DNA of 50,940 nucleotides from UBA7236 sp964638865 (GCA_964638865.1 CAZXBG010000006.1:1-50940), one strand, 5' to 3'. Positions 1 to 9,471 are shown, counted from the first letter of the stretch. A program made the numbers and translations. Notes: generated by a model not told the origin, from the letters alone.

Positions 1-77
1 TGTGTGTTTATAATGCGTATCTCATTTTATTTTTATTTGCATGGTTATGTTTAAATTACAATTTACATTATATTTTT

Positions 78-95
78 CTTTGCGCCTTTGCGTGA
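78..95. repeat. Short TTTGCG-repeat fragment
   Basis: The segment reads CTTTGCGCCTTTGCGTGA, two imperfect copies of an 8-10-base CTTTGCGc unit, in the non-coding DNA just beyond the end of the envelope gene. I recall similar strings in intergenic DNA of other Bacteroidota, but within this window I see only this copy, so its repeat status in the genome is unproven. Nothing else is evident in bases 1-139. Confidence 0.25.
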
Positions 96-139
96 CATTA
101 TTTTTTTTCGCGTTCTTGCCGAATTTCCGGCTACCAATT

Positions 140-3100
140 TTAAAAATCAAGACTCAAAGAAAAATACCACTTAGGGTCTCCCAAACTATAAGACTCGATT
201 GCCTGAGCGCGGTCAACACGAATAAAATATCCGAAGAGAGTGGTTCTTATTCCTAGTCCGGTTCCCATCACAACAGGGTCGCGGAAATAATTTACATCTA
301 CTGTAATTGGTGGTTGAGATATTATAACATTATTATATGGATTATCTTCCTCAAAAGGAGATAAACCCTGCCATGCAGATCCGATATCATAAAATCCAAT
401 GATCTCAAAATTTTTCAAAAATTCTGTTTTGATCGGTTTGTTAAAAATATAGGAGAAAATTGGGAATCGCAATTCCGAATTAAATACAGCATAACTATTT
501 CCGTTACGTGTATTTTGATCGTAACCACGCAAGTTGGTTGCAAGCGTTTGAAAAGCATATCCTGCATTCTGATCAATTTCAATATTCTGATTAAATACCG
601 GTGCAATCCAACTGTCGACACCTCCCAAATAATAAATTAATTTTTGTGTTCCAAAGGAAGTTCCGCCCGCTAAACGATTGGCCCAAATAATTTGACGATG
701 CACTTTTTGATAATGACGGAAATCAAATCCTATAACGCCTAAATATCCATCAAACAAACTCACTTTCAACCCCTGCGAAGTATTTACTTCAAATTGTTTA
801 TGCATTTCAAACCAAACTTTATAACGCAAACCATTTAAAATATTTGTCATAATTGGATAGGTATTATCATGCACATATTCCAATTTTAAAGAAAGCCAGT
901 CCTCTTTATAATTTGGTAAATTAAGACTGAAAGTATCGTTTCCTAAAAATATTATTTTTTCTCCGCGATAGGATAAACTTCCGCGAACTGATCTTATCAC
1001 ATCAAAAGGCCATTTAAGAGAACCTTCCACTATATTTGATTTTATCCCCGCATCAACCAAAGGATACCATTGTGGTTGGAAGGTATATTGTGCTTCTTCG
1101 GTTTGATAATACCAGGTAACTTTTTTGTCGAGTCTTCTTTTCAGATCCGCATACGATAAATAATATTCACCACCGGAAAAGGAAGTTGGAAAACGTATTC
1201 CGCCTGTAAAACGATAATCTTCAAACAGATCGCTAATGCTAACAGTAAATAATGCACTTAAGTTAGGAGTGGAATAAACTCCACCGGTTGTATTAAAACT
1301 TTCGTATTTATTTACAAATAAACTATTGTCGAGCTGGCTGGTAACATATTCGCTGGAGAATTTAATTCGGTAAGGAATAATTCTGGAGGACCGGAATTTG
1401 GTTCCGGTATTAATATTTTGTTGATCAGGATTATCTGATTGCCCGAGTGAAACAGCATTTGTAATTTCTCCGTCAACTGCATATTCCGGTTCGGGGAAAT
1501 CACTTTGAAAATACATGCCTTCGTCAATTTCCTTTTTAACAGTATCGGTGCTTGTAATAATGGTCTCTGTTTTTACTTGTGTGTTGCTGTCTACAACACT
1601 TATTTTGGTAATAACATCATCATCCTTCTTTTTTAAATTAATAAAGTTGCGGAAAGTGGTATTTTTTAATGTGTTGTTTTTTACTTCACTCATGTCAGTA
1701 GGAGCATTGGTGAGATAAAACATGTTATTTTTTCCGCGTTGAAAAACATCCACTACCTTTCCTGTTTTCCATAAAACATCGTGTTCTATAATATTACTTG
1801 CAAAATTGGTGACAGGAAATATATAGGCTGTATCTCTGTAAATATCTGCAAGCGTTACAGAATCGTATTTAATAAATGTGGTAAAATCGTTGTAGTCGTA
1901 AATGGGATTAGTTGTAATGGAATCACGGTAATGCACCAATGTGTCTGTGTGGTCATACAAGCTGTCGAGATAACCTGCAAATCTGTTTACAATACCATTT
2001 TGATCACTTAGATAAGCGAAATGTTTTTCATCGAATTGGAGAGGATCTTTTTCACTTATTTTTTTGGAATGCGTAATTTTTACGAGGTCTTTTGATTTGT
2101 GATTATAATCGTAATAATAAAGATCCATGTTGCCAACCGGTAAAATGGAGTCGATAGATTTTGTGGTAAAGATGGTGTCCTTGTCGCGGTTAGAGGCAAA
2201 AATAATCCCTTCATATCCATTGTTGAGTTGCACGTAACAAGGATTTAGGTCATCGTAATAATCGTTGGTGAGCTGCTCTACCCGATCGTTGGTGAGATGA
2301 TACATGTAAATGTCGCTCTGACCATTGTTCATCACACTCATCACCAATCTGTTACTCATTTTTGCAAAGGATACATCCAGAATTTTTTGAAAACGTGTTA
2401 ATTCTTTAGTTTCTTTTTTCTTATCCTCAACATTATAAGTAGTTACATAATTTTTATAACGTTTTTCATAAACAATGGCTAATTTTTTCCCGTCGGGACT
2501 CCAGCTTATTAATGGATTGCTTAAATCGGTAGCAAGGGTTCTTGTTTTTAATCCGCCGCGTTTTACTTTATGTGCTTCTTTTGAATCGATTTCCTGAATG
2601 TATACTTTAAATTTTCCAAAATCATCTACCGCATAGGCAATATGTTTTCCATCAGGACTTATCGACAACTGATGATAATTAACATGTTTTTTTGTTTTGC
2701 GCGGTATAAGATTTTCGTCGGTAAGCTGATTTTTTTCCAGAGCTTCCTTTTGATATTTACTTAAAAAATAACTGTACCAATCATCAATGGTGCTATTCAC
2801 ACCTTCCCCCAAAACAAATAAAAACCCATTTTCGAGCGAACGGTTTATTCTTATGAGATATAATAAATTCGGAATTGTTGCTTCGCCATAATTTTCTGCA
2901 ATATAATACCACAGTGCATGGCCTGCAAAACGCGCATCTTCCCCGGTAAGTTTATTAAATTTTTTATACTTACCACTTAATATTCCTTCGCGCAATTGAT
3001 TGTCGAGTTCTGAATTCCATTCTTCACCAATATAGGAAACCAAACCTTCGGTGAACCATTCCGGTAAATTAAGTAACACGGCATTTTGTACGATCTCCTG

Positions 3101-3583
3101 CAAATTACCACCGAATATCATGGAGTTGATCAATACTTTTCCAACGCCTTCGCGAATTTGTTTTCTGAGATGTTGGTGATTGCCATCAAAATATACAAAT
3201 ATTTTATTGCCTATAATCTTTGTTTCTCCCCCAATATTATATTGTTCTTCTTTTCCAACTGCAAAATTGCTTTGGTTGTAGTCGGAAATATTATTGTAGA
3301 TGATGATCTCCGGTTTGCCATTGAGTTTATAATCTAGCAGATCTTCAATTTCTATCAGATCAGCTTCGGCAATTTGCGCTGCAAATTTTCCGAGATTAAG
3401 TCCACCCTGATTAAAATAAACCAAAAAGTGCTCGCCTTCATAAAACTGCCAGGTAAATAATTTGTATTGCACACGATTTTGCCCGAACTGAATTTGAGTA
3501 CCCTGTCCGAAAGACACAGCTCCGCAAAGCAGCAATGCGGCAAATAGTAATGTTTTTAATCTTTTTAACGCGTAAACTTTCAT
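140..3583 (-). CDS. Secreted PD40 beta-propeller protein with C-terminal outer-membrane barrel
   Basis: The protein has 1147 residues when started at the ATG at 3583, which is preceded by an AGAAGG ribosome-binding site. An upstream in-frame start would add 14 residues before the signal peptide and is unlikely. A Sec signal peptide (KRLKTLLFAALLLCGAVSFGQ) is followed by a peptidase-MA-like region (about residues 40-260) that keeps PEWFTEGLVSY but shows no HExxH motif, so it is probably not catalytic. PD40/TolB-like propeller blades follow (LSISPDGKHIAYA, ISWSPDGKKLAIV). The last ~400 residues are rich in amphipathic strands and end in LSLDF, a C-terminal Phe as in BamA/D15 barrels (RDPVVMGTGLGIRTTLFGYFIRVD resembles a surface-antigen end). 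It is probably an outer-membrane protein with a large periplasmic or surface propeller. The substrate is unknown. It is transcribed divergently from the neighbouring hydrolase. Confidence 0.85.
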   Translation of the reverse strand: MKVYALKRLKTLLFAALLLCGAVSFGQGTQIQFGQNRVQYKLFTWQFYEGEHFLVYFNQGGLNLGKFAAQIAEADLIEIEDLLDYKLNGKPEIIIYNNISDYNQSNFAVGKEEQYNIGGETKIIGNKIFVYFDGNHQHLRKQIREGVGKVLINSMIFGGNLQEIVQNAVLLNLPEWFTEGLVSYIGEEWNSELDNQLREGILSGKYKKFNKLTGEDARFAGHALWYYIAENYGEATIPNLLYLIRINRSLENGFLFVLGEGVNSTIDDWYSYFLSKYQKEALEKNQLTDENLIPRKTKKHVNYHQLSISPDGKHIAYAVDDFGKFKVYIQEIDSKEAHKVKRGGLKTRTLATDLSNPLISWSPDGKKLAIVYEKRYKNYVTTYNVEDKKKETKELTRFQKILDVSFAKMSNRLVMSVMNNGQSDIYMYHLTNDRVEQLTNDYYDDLNPCYVQLNNGYEGIIFASNRDKDTIFTTKSIDSILPVGNMDLYYYDYNHKSKDLVKITHSKKISEKDPLQFDEKHFAYLSDQNGIVNRFAGYLDSLYDHTDTLVHYRDSITTNPIYDYNDFTTFIKYDSVTLADIYRDTAYIFPVTNFASNIIEHDVLWKTGKVVDVFQRGKNNMFYLTNAPTDMSEVKNNTLKNTTFRNFINLKKKDDDVITKISVVDSNTQVKTETIITSTDTVKKEIDEGMYFQSDFPEPEYAVDGEITNAVSLGQSDNPDQQNINTGTKFRSSRIIPYRIKFSSEYVTSQLDNSLFVNKYESFNTTGGVYSTPNLSALFTVSISDLFEDYRFTGGIRFPTSFSGGEYYLSYADLKRRLDKKVTWYYQTEEAQYTFQPQWYPLVDAGIKSNIVEGSLKWPFDVIRSVRGSLSYRGEKIIFLGNDTFSLNLPNYKEDWLSLKLEYVHDNTYPIMTNILNGLRYKVWFEMHKQFEVNTSQGLKVSLFDGYLGVIGFDFRHYQKVHRQIIWANRLAGGTSFGTQKLIYYLGGVDSWIAPVFNQNIEIDQNAGYAFQTLATNLRGYDQNTRNGNSYAVFNSELRFPIFSYIFNKPIKTEFLKNFEIIGFYDIGSAWQGLSPFEEDNPYNNVIISQPPITVDVNYFRDPVVMGTGLGIRTTLFGYFIRVDRAQAIESYSLGDPKWYFSLSLDF

Positions 3584-3614
3584 CCTTCTGTCCTCTTCAC
3601 CCTTGCAAAATACG

Positions 3615-3622
3615 TAGTTTTG
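3615..3622 (+). promoter_or_regulatory. Candidate -7 box for the MBL-fold hydrolase gene
   Basis: TAGTTTTG matches the Bacteroidota -7 consensus TAnnTTTG, 50 bases upstream of the ATG at 3672. There is no TTTG at the usual 17-23-base distance upstream, so this is a half match only. Confidence 0.3.
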
Positions 3623-3671
3623 CAATAAAGTTCAAGGTTTCCTTTAAATTTTACAAAATAACGATATTCTC

Positions 3672-4319
3672 ATGGCTCAAATTGTTTCTTTCACTTTTAA
3701 TCCATTTTACGAAAATACCTATATTATATACGACGAAACTGGTGAATGTGTTGTGATTGATCCCGGATGTTACACAAAAAAGGAGCAGTTGGCACTCAGC
3801 ACCTTTATTTCGGAAAACAAGCTCACGCCGGTTTTTCTCCTCAATACACATTGCCATATCGACCATGTTTTAGGTAACAAATATGTTGCCGAGACTTATA
3901 ATTTGCCATTTTTAATGCCTGAAGGCGAACAAATTGTGCTGGATGAGGTGGTAAATTACGCTCCATCGATGGGTATGAACTACCAAAAGTCGCCTGATCC
4001 TGAAACTTTTGTGGTGGAAGGCGTAGATATAACCTTTGGAAATACTGTTTTGAAAGTAATTTCTGCCCCGGGCCATTCTCCCGATAGTGTATGTTTTTAT
4101 TGCGAAAAGGATAAGTTCATATCCAGTGGGGATGTTCTTTTTTATGATTCAATAGGTAGAACCGATCTTCCCGGAGGCAATTACCAAACCCTGATGGAAT
4201 CCATCAAAAATAAACTGATGGTTTTACCGGATGATGTAAAGGTATATGCCGGGCACATGCAATCGACAACAATAGGAAGGGAGCGGAAATTGAATCCGTT
4301 TTTGAATGAAAAGTACTAA
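3672..4319 (+). CDS. Metallo-beta-lactamase-fold hydrolase (glyoxalase II-like)
   Basis: The 215-residue protein carries the zinc-binding signature THCHIDH (about residues 58-64), then SAPGHSPDS and a final AGHM histidine, all placed as in the glyoxalase II/YcbL-like branch of the metallo-beta-lactamase superfamily. It is predicted to be a cytosolic two-metal thioester or related hydrolase. The length fits the small single-domain YcbL type rather than full GloB, which has an extra substrate-binding helical domain, so hydroxyacylglutathione activity should not be assumed. It stands alone, divergent from the envelope gene, and is followed by a short repeat element. Confidence 0.88.
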   Translation: MAQIVSFTFNPFYENTYIIYDETGECVVIDPGCYTKKEQLALSTFISENKLTPVFLLNTHCHIDHVLGNKYVAETYNLPFLMPEGEQIVLDEVVNYAPSMGMNYQKSPDPETFVVEGVDITFGNTVLKVISAPGHSPDSVCFYCEKDKFISSGDVLFYDSIGRTDLPGGNYQTLMESIKNKLMVLPDDVKVYAGHMQSTTIGRERKLNPFLNEKY

Positions 4320-4340
4320 TTGAATTACATGACTGGAACA

Positions 4341-4379
4341 GTCATTGCGAGAAATTACGAAGTAATTTCGAAGCAATCA
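4341..4379. repeat. REP-like element of the GTCATTGCGAG...CGAAGCAATC type
   Basis: The element runs GTCATTGCGAG, then an internal hairpin AAATTAC-GAA-GTAATTT, then CGAAGCAATC. The outer ends resemble a palindromic repeat class that I recall from intergenic DNA of Bacteroidota and some Proteobacteria. It lies between the convergent ends of two genes and could act as a terminator or mRNA-end hairpin. Only one copy is in this window. Confidence 0.5.
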
Positions 4380-4409
4380 CCACAATGTTACCTGCACCAT
4401 CAATATAAA

Positions 4410-5327
4410 CTACAACTTAACGATTTTTTGAGAAAAACACCCTTTTGGAGTTGTTAGTTGAATAAAATAATTTCCTGCAGCAATATCTCTAATATCTAAA
4501 TTTATAAAATCAGAACCAACTATATCCTTAATTTTTCTTCCATCAATATTAAACAAGGAGAGACTGCAGTCTCTATTATAGTTATTAATTTTTATGTTTA
4601 ATTGATCTACTACAGGATTTGGGAAAGTAGAAATTGGAGAAATATCGCCGGTATTTTCTGAAATACCTGTAACTACAACAGGGTCATAAACAAATGAATT
4701 TGTATTTGCAGGAGTTATCCAATACACAAATAAACTTCTGTAAGTTAACGGTGACATTATATGATAATATTCCTGGGTAACAGTTGCATCAGTAGTTTCT
4801 TTAACATGTATCAATGTCATATCAGTATAATTGCCATCATCTGTTATTAAAGTTCCATATCCGAGATATTCCCGAAGTGAAACAGATTCCGGATATCCAA
4901 CATATTGATATGTATCAGTTTTGGAATTTAAATAATCAAATGGAAGATCATAATAAGTGGAAGGGTTGCTCAATACTGTGGATGTGCCACCTGAATTCCT
5001 TCCAAGGAATGTATATTCGTCGTCATTAAATATATAATAATTTATAAATGTTTCAGACAGTTTTAATTTGAGGGTTGCATCGGGAAAATCTGCATCAAAA
5101 TCTGTAGTTTCCGCAACTTCAAAATATATCGGACCAGATTCTATAAAACTAAAGGTGGAATAATCCCAGATTTTATTTTCACCAGACTCGGGCAAGGGTA
5201 TGACCTCATCAAAATCGTATTTGGTCAAATTTACCGGAGATTCAAAATCGGAAACAAATTCCAATTGAGGCTGACTCTTAACGGAAATTGAAATCATAAG
5301 TAGAATGAGAATGGAAATTATTTTCAT
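4410..5327 (-). CDS. Secreted protein with T9SS type A sorting domain
   Basis: The 305-residue protein has a signal peptide (MKIISILILLMISISVKSQ), an unrecognised beta-rich central region of about 200 residues, and a C-terminal domain of about 75 residues starting near ISTFPNPVVDQLNIKI and ending FSQKIVKL. The FPNPV...L-I motif, the GR/K turn and the AAGNYFIQL strand are the hallmarks of type A sorting domains, which direct cargo through the type IX secretion system to the cell surface. Cargo function cannot be assigned. The T9SS machinery is not in this window. Confidence 0.85.
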   Translation of the reverse strand: MKIISILILLMISISVKSQPQLEFVSDFESPVNLTKYDFDEVIPLPESGENKIWDYSTFSFIESGPIYFEVAETTDFDADFPDATLKLKLSETFINYYIFNDDEYTFLGRNSGGTSTVLSNPSTYYDLPFDYLNSKTDTYQYVGYPESVSLREYLGYGTLITDDGNYTDMTLIHVKETTDATVTQEYYHIMSPLTYRSLFVYWITPANTNSFVYDPVVVTGISENTGDISPISTFPNPVVDQLNIKINNYNRDCSLSLFNIDGRKIKDIVGSDFINLDIRDIAAGNYFIQLTTPKGCFSQKIVKL

Positions 5328-5361
5328 AAATATGTATTTTAGGGTTAATAATTAATCAAAA

Positions 5362-6855
5362 TTAAAGATTAATATTTAATTCTTTAATAAAAAGGATACT
5401 TTTCGCAATATCCTCATGCAAATACCGGTCAAAATCATTAAAAGAAATTACCTTTCTATATTCAGAAAAGAGATTTTCAATAGTTGGAGATGATTTTGCA
5501 GGCCGCCTGAACTCAAATGCCTGTGCGGCTGTGAGCAATTCGATAGCCAGAATTTTTTCCAGATTTTCTGCTACACGCAAACATTTTGTTGCTGCATTAG
5601 CGCCCATGCTTACGTGATCTTCCTGTTCGTTGCAACTGGAAATAGAATCTACACTTGCCGGTGTGCACAATTGTTTGTTTTGTGAAACAATACTCGCTGC
5701 AACATATTGTGGAATCATTAATCCGGAGTTTAATCCGGGATTAGGCGTGAGAAATTCGGGTAATTTTCTTGCGCCGGATAACATTCGGTAAATTCTTCTT
5801 TCTGAAATATTTCCTAATTCACTTAATGCGATCGCCAAAAAATCTAAACTAAGTGCAAGCGGTTCACCGTGAAAATTACCTCCGCTTAAAATTGCATCAT
5901 CTTCTGCAAATACATTGGGATTGTCGGTAACTCCGTTTATTTCTCTTGTAACAATTTCTTTTACATATTCGATTACGTCCTTACATGCTCCATGTACTTG
6001 CGGTATACATCTGAATGAATAGGGATCCTGCACTTGTTCTTTTTGTGCAAAAAAAGTTTCACTTCCTTTTAATATTTCCAGAATATTTTCCGTAGTTTTT
6101 ATTTGCCCTTTTTGATTTCTTATTTTGTGAATACGTACATCAAAGGGTTCTGCTTTGCAATCCCACGATTCTAAACTTAAACAGGCGATTAAATCAGATA
6201 ATTTTGAAATGCGATCGGCCATCATTAAACATTTAACCGCATGTGCACTCATAAATTGAGTGCCGTTCAATAAGGCAAGTCCTTCTTTGGAACCTAATCG
6301 TATTGGAGCTAAATTAAAATCGTCTAAAACAGTTTTTGCAGATTTAACTTCCCCAGCCTGTTTCATTTCCCCTTCACCAATTAATGCCATACTCATGTGC
6401 GATAAAGGACAAAGATCTCCGCTTGCACCGAGTGAACCCTGTTCGTAAATAACAGGTAAAATATCCATATTAAAAAAATCGATCAAACGCCAAACAGTAT
6501 CAACACTCACTCCTGAATTTCCATAACTGAGGGATTGAACTTTTAATAATAATAATATTTTATTTACTTCATCATCAATCACATCTCCAACACCACATGC
6601 ATGACTTCTAATGAGATTATATTGAAGTTGTTCAATATCCTCATCCGAAATTTTTACTTTACACAATGAGCCGAAACCGGTATTTACCCCATAAACAGGT
6701 TCTTCGCGCTCCTGTAATTTTTTATCGAGGTAGGTTCTGCATTTTTGAATGGCATTTCTAACATCATCCGTTAAGGCCAATTTTGTTTTTTGGCGGAGGA
6801 TGTTGTTGATGGTTTCAATAGTTAATGGTTCAGACCCGATATGATAAGTATCCAT
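5362..6855 (-). CDS. hutH: Histidine ammonia-lyase
   Basis: It deaminates L-histidine to urocanate, the first step of histidine breakdown, in the cytosol. The Ala144-Ser145-Gly146 triad in GSLGASGDL forms the MIO electrophile; NTGFGSL, the substrate-loop SHACGVGD, FRCIPQVHG, TDNPN and SGGNFHGEPL are further family signatures. SH in the selectivity region fits HAL better than tyrosine or phenylalanine lyases. The ATG at 6855 gives 497 residues, a normal length; the only upstream in-frame start is a TTG seven codons earlier, which I reject. No hutU, hutI or hutG lies nearby, so the rest of the pathway must be elsewhere. It is divergent from the ABC transporter gene with only ~40 bases between the starts. 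Confidence 0.95.
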   Translation of the reverse strand: MDTYHIGSEPLTIETINNILRQKTKLALTDDVRNAIQKCRTYLDKKLQEREEPVYGVNTGFGSLCKVKISDEDIEQLQYNLIRSHACGVGDVIDDEVNKILLLLKVQSLSYGNSGVSVDTVWRLIDFFNMDILPVIYEQGSLGASGDLCPLSHMSMALIGEGEMKQAGEVKSAKTVLDDFNLAPIRLGSKEGLALLNGTQFMSAHAVKCLMMADRISKLSDLIACLSLESWDCKAEPFDVRIHKIRNQKGQIKTTENILEILKGSETFFAQKEQVQDPYSFRCIPQVHGACKDVIEYVKEIVTREINGVTDNPNVFAEDDAILSGGNFHGEPLALSLDFLAIALSELGNISERRIYRMLSGARKLPEFLTPNPGLNSGLMIPQYVAASIVSQNKQLCTPASVDSISSCNEQEDHVSMGANAATKCLRVAENLEKILAIELLTAAQAFEFRRPAKSSPTIENLFSEYRKVISFNDFDRYLHEDIAKSILFIKELNINL

Positions 6856-6897
6856 AATTATTTGTTTCAGCGACAAATTTAAATTTAAATTTGCAAG

Positions 6898-7806
6898 ATG
6901 CAGGATATAATGACCTTTAAAGGGATAAACAAAAGTTTTGGGGAAGTACAGGCTTTAAAGGATATTACTTTTTCTATACCTGCGAATTCCATTTTTGGGT
7001 TGTTGGGACCAAATGGAGCAGGAAAAACCACACTGATACGCATTATTACTAAAATATTTGCTGCTGATTCAGGACAAATTCAATTTGCAGGGGAAAATAT
7101 GAAGAGCAGTGATTATTCTCAAATTGGGTATATGCCGGAGGAAAAGGGCATGTATAAAAAGATGAAGGTTGGCGAGCACCTCATTTATTTGGGGCGATTA
7201 AAGGGATTGACGAAAGTTAAAGCCAAGGAAAGGTCCGAGTATTGGCTCCACAAACTCAATGCTTCCGATTGGTGGAATAAAAAACTGGAAGACCTTTCGA
7301 AGGGAATGCAACAAAAAACACAATTTATTGCTACGGTTTTGCATGACCCGAAATTATTGATACTGGATGAACCCTTTTCAGGTTTGGATCCTTTGAATGC
7401 AGAATTGATCAAAAATGAAATTTATAATCTGCATAAACAGGGAGTGACTATTATTTTTTCAACACACAGAATGGAACAGGTTGAAGAAATATGTAAAAAT
7501 ATTGTTTTGATAAATAAAGGAAATAAAGTGATTGACGGAGAGGTTGCAAACATCAAAAACCGATTTAAAGAAAATAAATATAAAATAGAATTTACCGGAG
7601 TTCCGGTATTAATAGCAAATGAAGCTTTTGACATTTTGGAGCAGAACGAAAATAGCATGACGGTTAAATTAAATGGAGATACTTCGAGAAATAGTTTATT
7701 GCAAAACTTTATTCAGCAAAATGTGGAGATCAATTTATTTCAGGAGATATTGCCTTCCCTTAACGAAATATTTATTCATCTTGTAAATGATGCTAATCAT
7801 GCATAA
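6898..7806 (+). CDS. ABC transporter ATP-binding protein (NatA-like)
   Basis: This 302-residue ATPase subunit has Walker A GPNGAGKTT, signature LSKGMQQK, Walker B LLILDEPFSGLDP and the switch histidine in STHRMEQ. A C-terminal ~80-residue extension resembles the DUF4162 tail of NatA-type exporters. It should power the membrane partner encoded immediately downstream. The start at 6898 (MQDIMTFKG) has little ribosome-binding signal; the ATG at 6910, preceded by AGGA, is a credible alternative. Substrate is unknown; Na+ export, drug efflux or peptide export are all possible for this family. Confidence 0.93.
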   Translation: MQDIMTFKGINKSFGEVQALKDITFSIPANSIFGLLGPNGAGKTTLIRIITKIFAADSGQIQFAGENMKSSDYSQIGYMPEEKGMYKKMKVGEHLIYLGRLKGLTKVKAKERSEYWLHKLNASDWWNKKLEDLSKGMQQKTQFIATVLHDPKLLILDEPFSGLDPLNAELIKNEIYNLHKQGVTIIFSTHRMEQVEEICKNIVLINKGNKVIDGEVANIKNRFKENKYKIEFTGVPVLIANEAFDILEQNENSMTVKLNGDTSRNSLLQNFIQQNVEINLFQEILPSLNEIFIHLVNDANHA

Positions 7807-9100
7807 AACCTGGCTGATCATTAGTCGTGAATATATCACACGAGTTCGCAAAAAGTCATTTATTATTTTTACCTTATTAGGGCCATTGCTTTTTCTTGGC
7901 ATCAGTATTTTGCCAATAATTATTGCAACTGCAAATAAGGGATCTCAAAATATATTAGTGAAGGATGATTCCGGTTTAATTACAGCATTGCCCGATACAG
8001 CCGGATTATATTTTAACTTTAAATATAATACCCAGCCACTTGAAGAGTTAAAAACAAAATTTAATTCGTTGGATGACGGATATGATGCCCTGCTTTATAT
8101 TCCGATGATGTTACCTGATGCACCTTACGGCATTGAAATTTACAGCAGCGATCAAATGAGTTTAACTACTCGATTGTATATTGAGAGTATAATTGCAGAT
8201 AAACTGGAAGAAATTAATTTAAAAAATCAGAATCTAAACAAACAACAAATATTAAAATTGCGACCTAAGGTTACCATTGATGATAAGGTTACCTCAGGTG
8301 AGATTCAAAAGGAAGGAGATGCTGTGGTGGCGAGTTTTTTCGGATATGCAATGGGATTTATTATTTATATTGTTTTGTTGATATACGGCACTATGGTGAT
8401 GCGCGGAGTAATGGAAGAAAAAACCTCGCGTATTATAGAAGTTATAATTAGTAGTGTAAAACCCTTCCAACTAATGATGGGAAAAATATTGGGAATTGGA
8501 TTGGTAGGATTGACTCAATTTGTTGCCTGGGGATTTTTGATAACGATTTTAAATATTATTTTGGGAGGAGTTTTCGGAAGTCAATTGGCAGAAATGCAGA
8601 ATGTTTCTGCTGCTCAGGGTGGAGATGCCGATATGTTAGTGATAACACAAGCCTATGAAAGTTTAAGCGCACATCCGATTTATTATTATTTATTAATATT
8701 TCTTACTTATTTTTTAGGAGGATATTTTATTTATGCCGCCCTGTTTGCAGCAATCGGTTCACTTGCAGGGGATGATGATACTGATGTGCAGATGTACGCC
8801 ATGCCGGTTACTTTATTAATTCTCGCCTCTATTTTTATTATGATGAGTGTGGTGCAACAACCGCATACGCCTCTTGCATTTTGGGCGTCTATTATACCAT
8901 TTACTTCGCCGGTTGTAATGCCTGCATTGGTGCCATTTGGTGTGCCAACCTGGCAAATAATTTTAAGTATAGGTATGTTGATTGGAGGATTTATTTTCAC
9001 CACCTTTATTGCATCCAGAATTTACCGAACCGGAATATTGATGTATGGAAAAAAGATAAAATTCAGGGAGGTTATTAAGTGGATGTTTTATAAGGGATAA
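7799..9100 (+). CDS. ABC-2 type transporter permease (NatB-like)
   Basis: The start MHKTWLIISREYITRVRKKSF is typical of this Bacteroidota permease family. It overlaps the ATPase gene by 8 bases, indicating translational coupling; ATGs at 7787 and 7790 are possible but less typical. The 433-residue protein has an N-terminal membrane segment, a ~150-residue extracytoplasmic domain, then a cluster of about five or six hydrophobic helices containing VMRGVMEEKTSRIIEVIISSVKP, the ABC-2 coupling signature. The gene ends just before a strong hairpin. It pairs with the upstream ATPase to form an exporter of unknown substrate. Confidence 0.92.
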   Translation: MHKTWLIISREYITRVRKKSFIIFTLLGPLLFLGISILPIIIATANKGSQNILVKDDSGLITALPDTAGLYFNFKYNTQPLEELKTKFNSLDDGYDALLYIPMMLPDAPYGIEIYSSDQMSLTTRLYIESIIADKLEEINLKNQNLNKQQILKLRPKVTIDDKVTSGEIQKEGDAVVASFFGYAMGFIIYIVLLIYGTMVMRGVMEEKTSRIIEVIISSVKPFQLMMGKILGIGLVGLTQFVAWGFLITILNIILGGVFGSQLAEMQNVSAAQGGDADMLVITQAYESLSAHPIYYYLLIFLTYFLGGYFIYAALFAAIGSLAGDDDTDVQMYAMPVTLLILASIFIMMSVVQQPHTPLAFWASIIPFTSPVVMPALVPFGVPTWQIILSIGMLIGGFIFTTFIASRIYRTGILMYGKKIKFREVIKWMFYKG

Positions 9101-9106
9101 TAAAAA

Positions 9107-9134
9107 AATAAAAGCCCCCGTAGGAGCTTTTATT
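9107..9134. terminator. Bidirectional intrinsic terminator
   Basis: AATAAAAGC pairs with GCTTTTATT (9 bp), followed by one C/A mismatch, two more G-C pairs and a CGTA loop. The T-rich and A-rich flanks let it serve the ABC operon on the plus strand and the small lipoprotein gene on the minus strand. Confidence 0.75.
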
Positions 9135-9183
9135 ATATATATCTAGAATAATAAAATGTATTGAATTGTAAACAACAGTTTAA

Positions 9184-9471
9184 TTATTTCTTATTATCAT
9201 CCTTCACTTCTAAATCAATTTTATTATCACCATCTTCCACTTTAATACTACCGCCTTTTTTGTTCAGGTCAATTTCAACATTGGATCCTTCTTTTGATTC
9301 AACTTCTACTTTGCCTTTATTACCGTCTTCAATTATAATGGTAGTGCCATTATCATCAGCATTTGGTGTTGTTTGTACTTCAGTTTCAACCGGTTCATCG
9401 GCTTTGTTTCCGCAAGCAGAAAATGTTAAAAGAGCTATTGCAAAAACAAGAATTCGGAAATTGGAAAACAT
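9184..9471 (-). CDS. Small acidic lipoprotein, unknown function
   Basis: The 95-residue product has a lipoprotein signal peptide ending in LTFSAC (lipidated Cys20). The mature part is very hydrophilic and alternates acidic and lysine-rich repeats such as GNKGKVEVESKEGSNVEIDL and GGSIKVEDGDNKIDLEV, which look like short beta-strand repeats. I do not recognise the family. It sits between the ABC operon terminator and rodA, and may be transcribed on its own. The 183 bases between it and rodA contain only a short GTAGC/GCTAC hairpin near the rodA stop. Confidence 0.75.
   Translation of the reverse strand: MFSNFRILVFAIALLTFSACGNKADEPVETEVQTTPNADDNGTTIIIEDGNKGKVEVESKEGSNVEIDLNKKGGSIKVEDGDNKIDLEVKDDNKK

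Noticed and set aside
41..256. Plus-strand 71-codon open frame at the left edge
   Set aside because: It overlaps the end of the envelope gene, has no family resemblance and a low-complexity Phe/Leu start; most likely chance.
5362..6855. Tyrosine or phenylalanine ammonia-lyase instead of HutH
   Set aside because: The selectivity loop SHACGVGD and the overall sequence agree with bacterial HAL; the flavobacterial TAL pattern I recall (SHSSGTGK) is different.
6856..6876. TTG-initiated extension of hutH
   Set aside because: It adds seven residues not typical of the family; the ATG at 6855 gives the normal N-terminus. The same reasoning removes TTG extensions of purH (17394), the large lipoprotein (19554) and trmB (43973).
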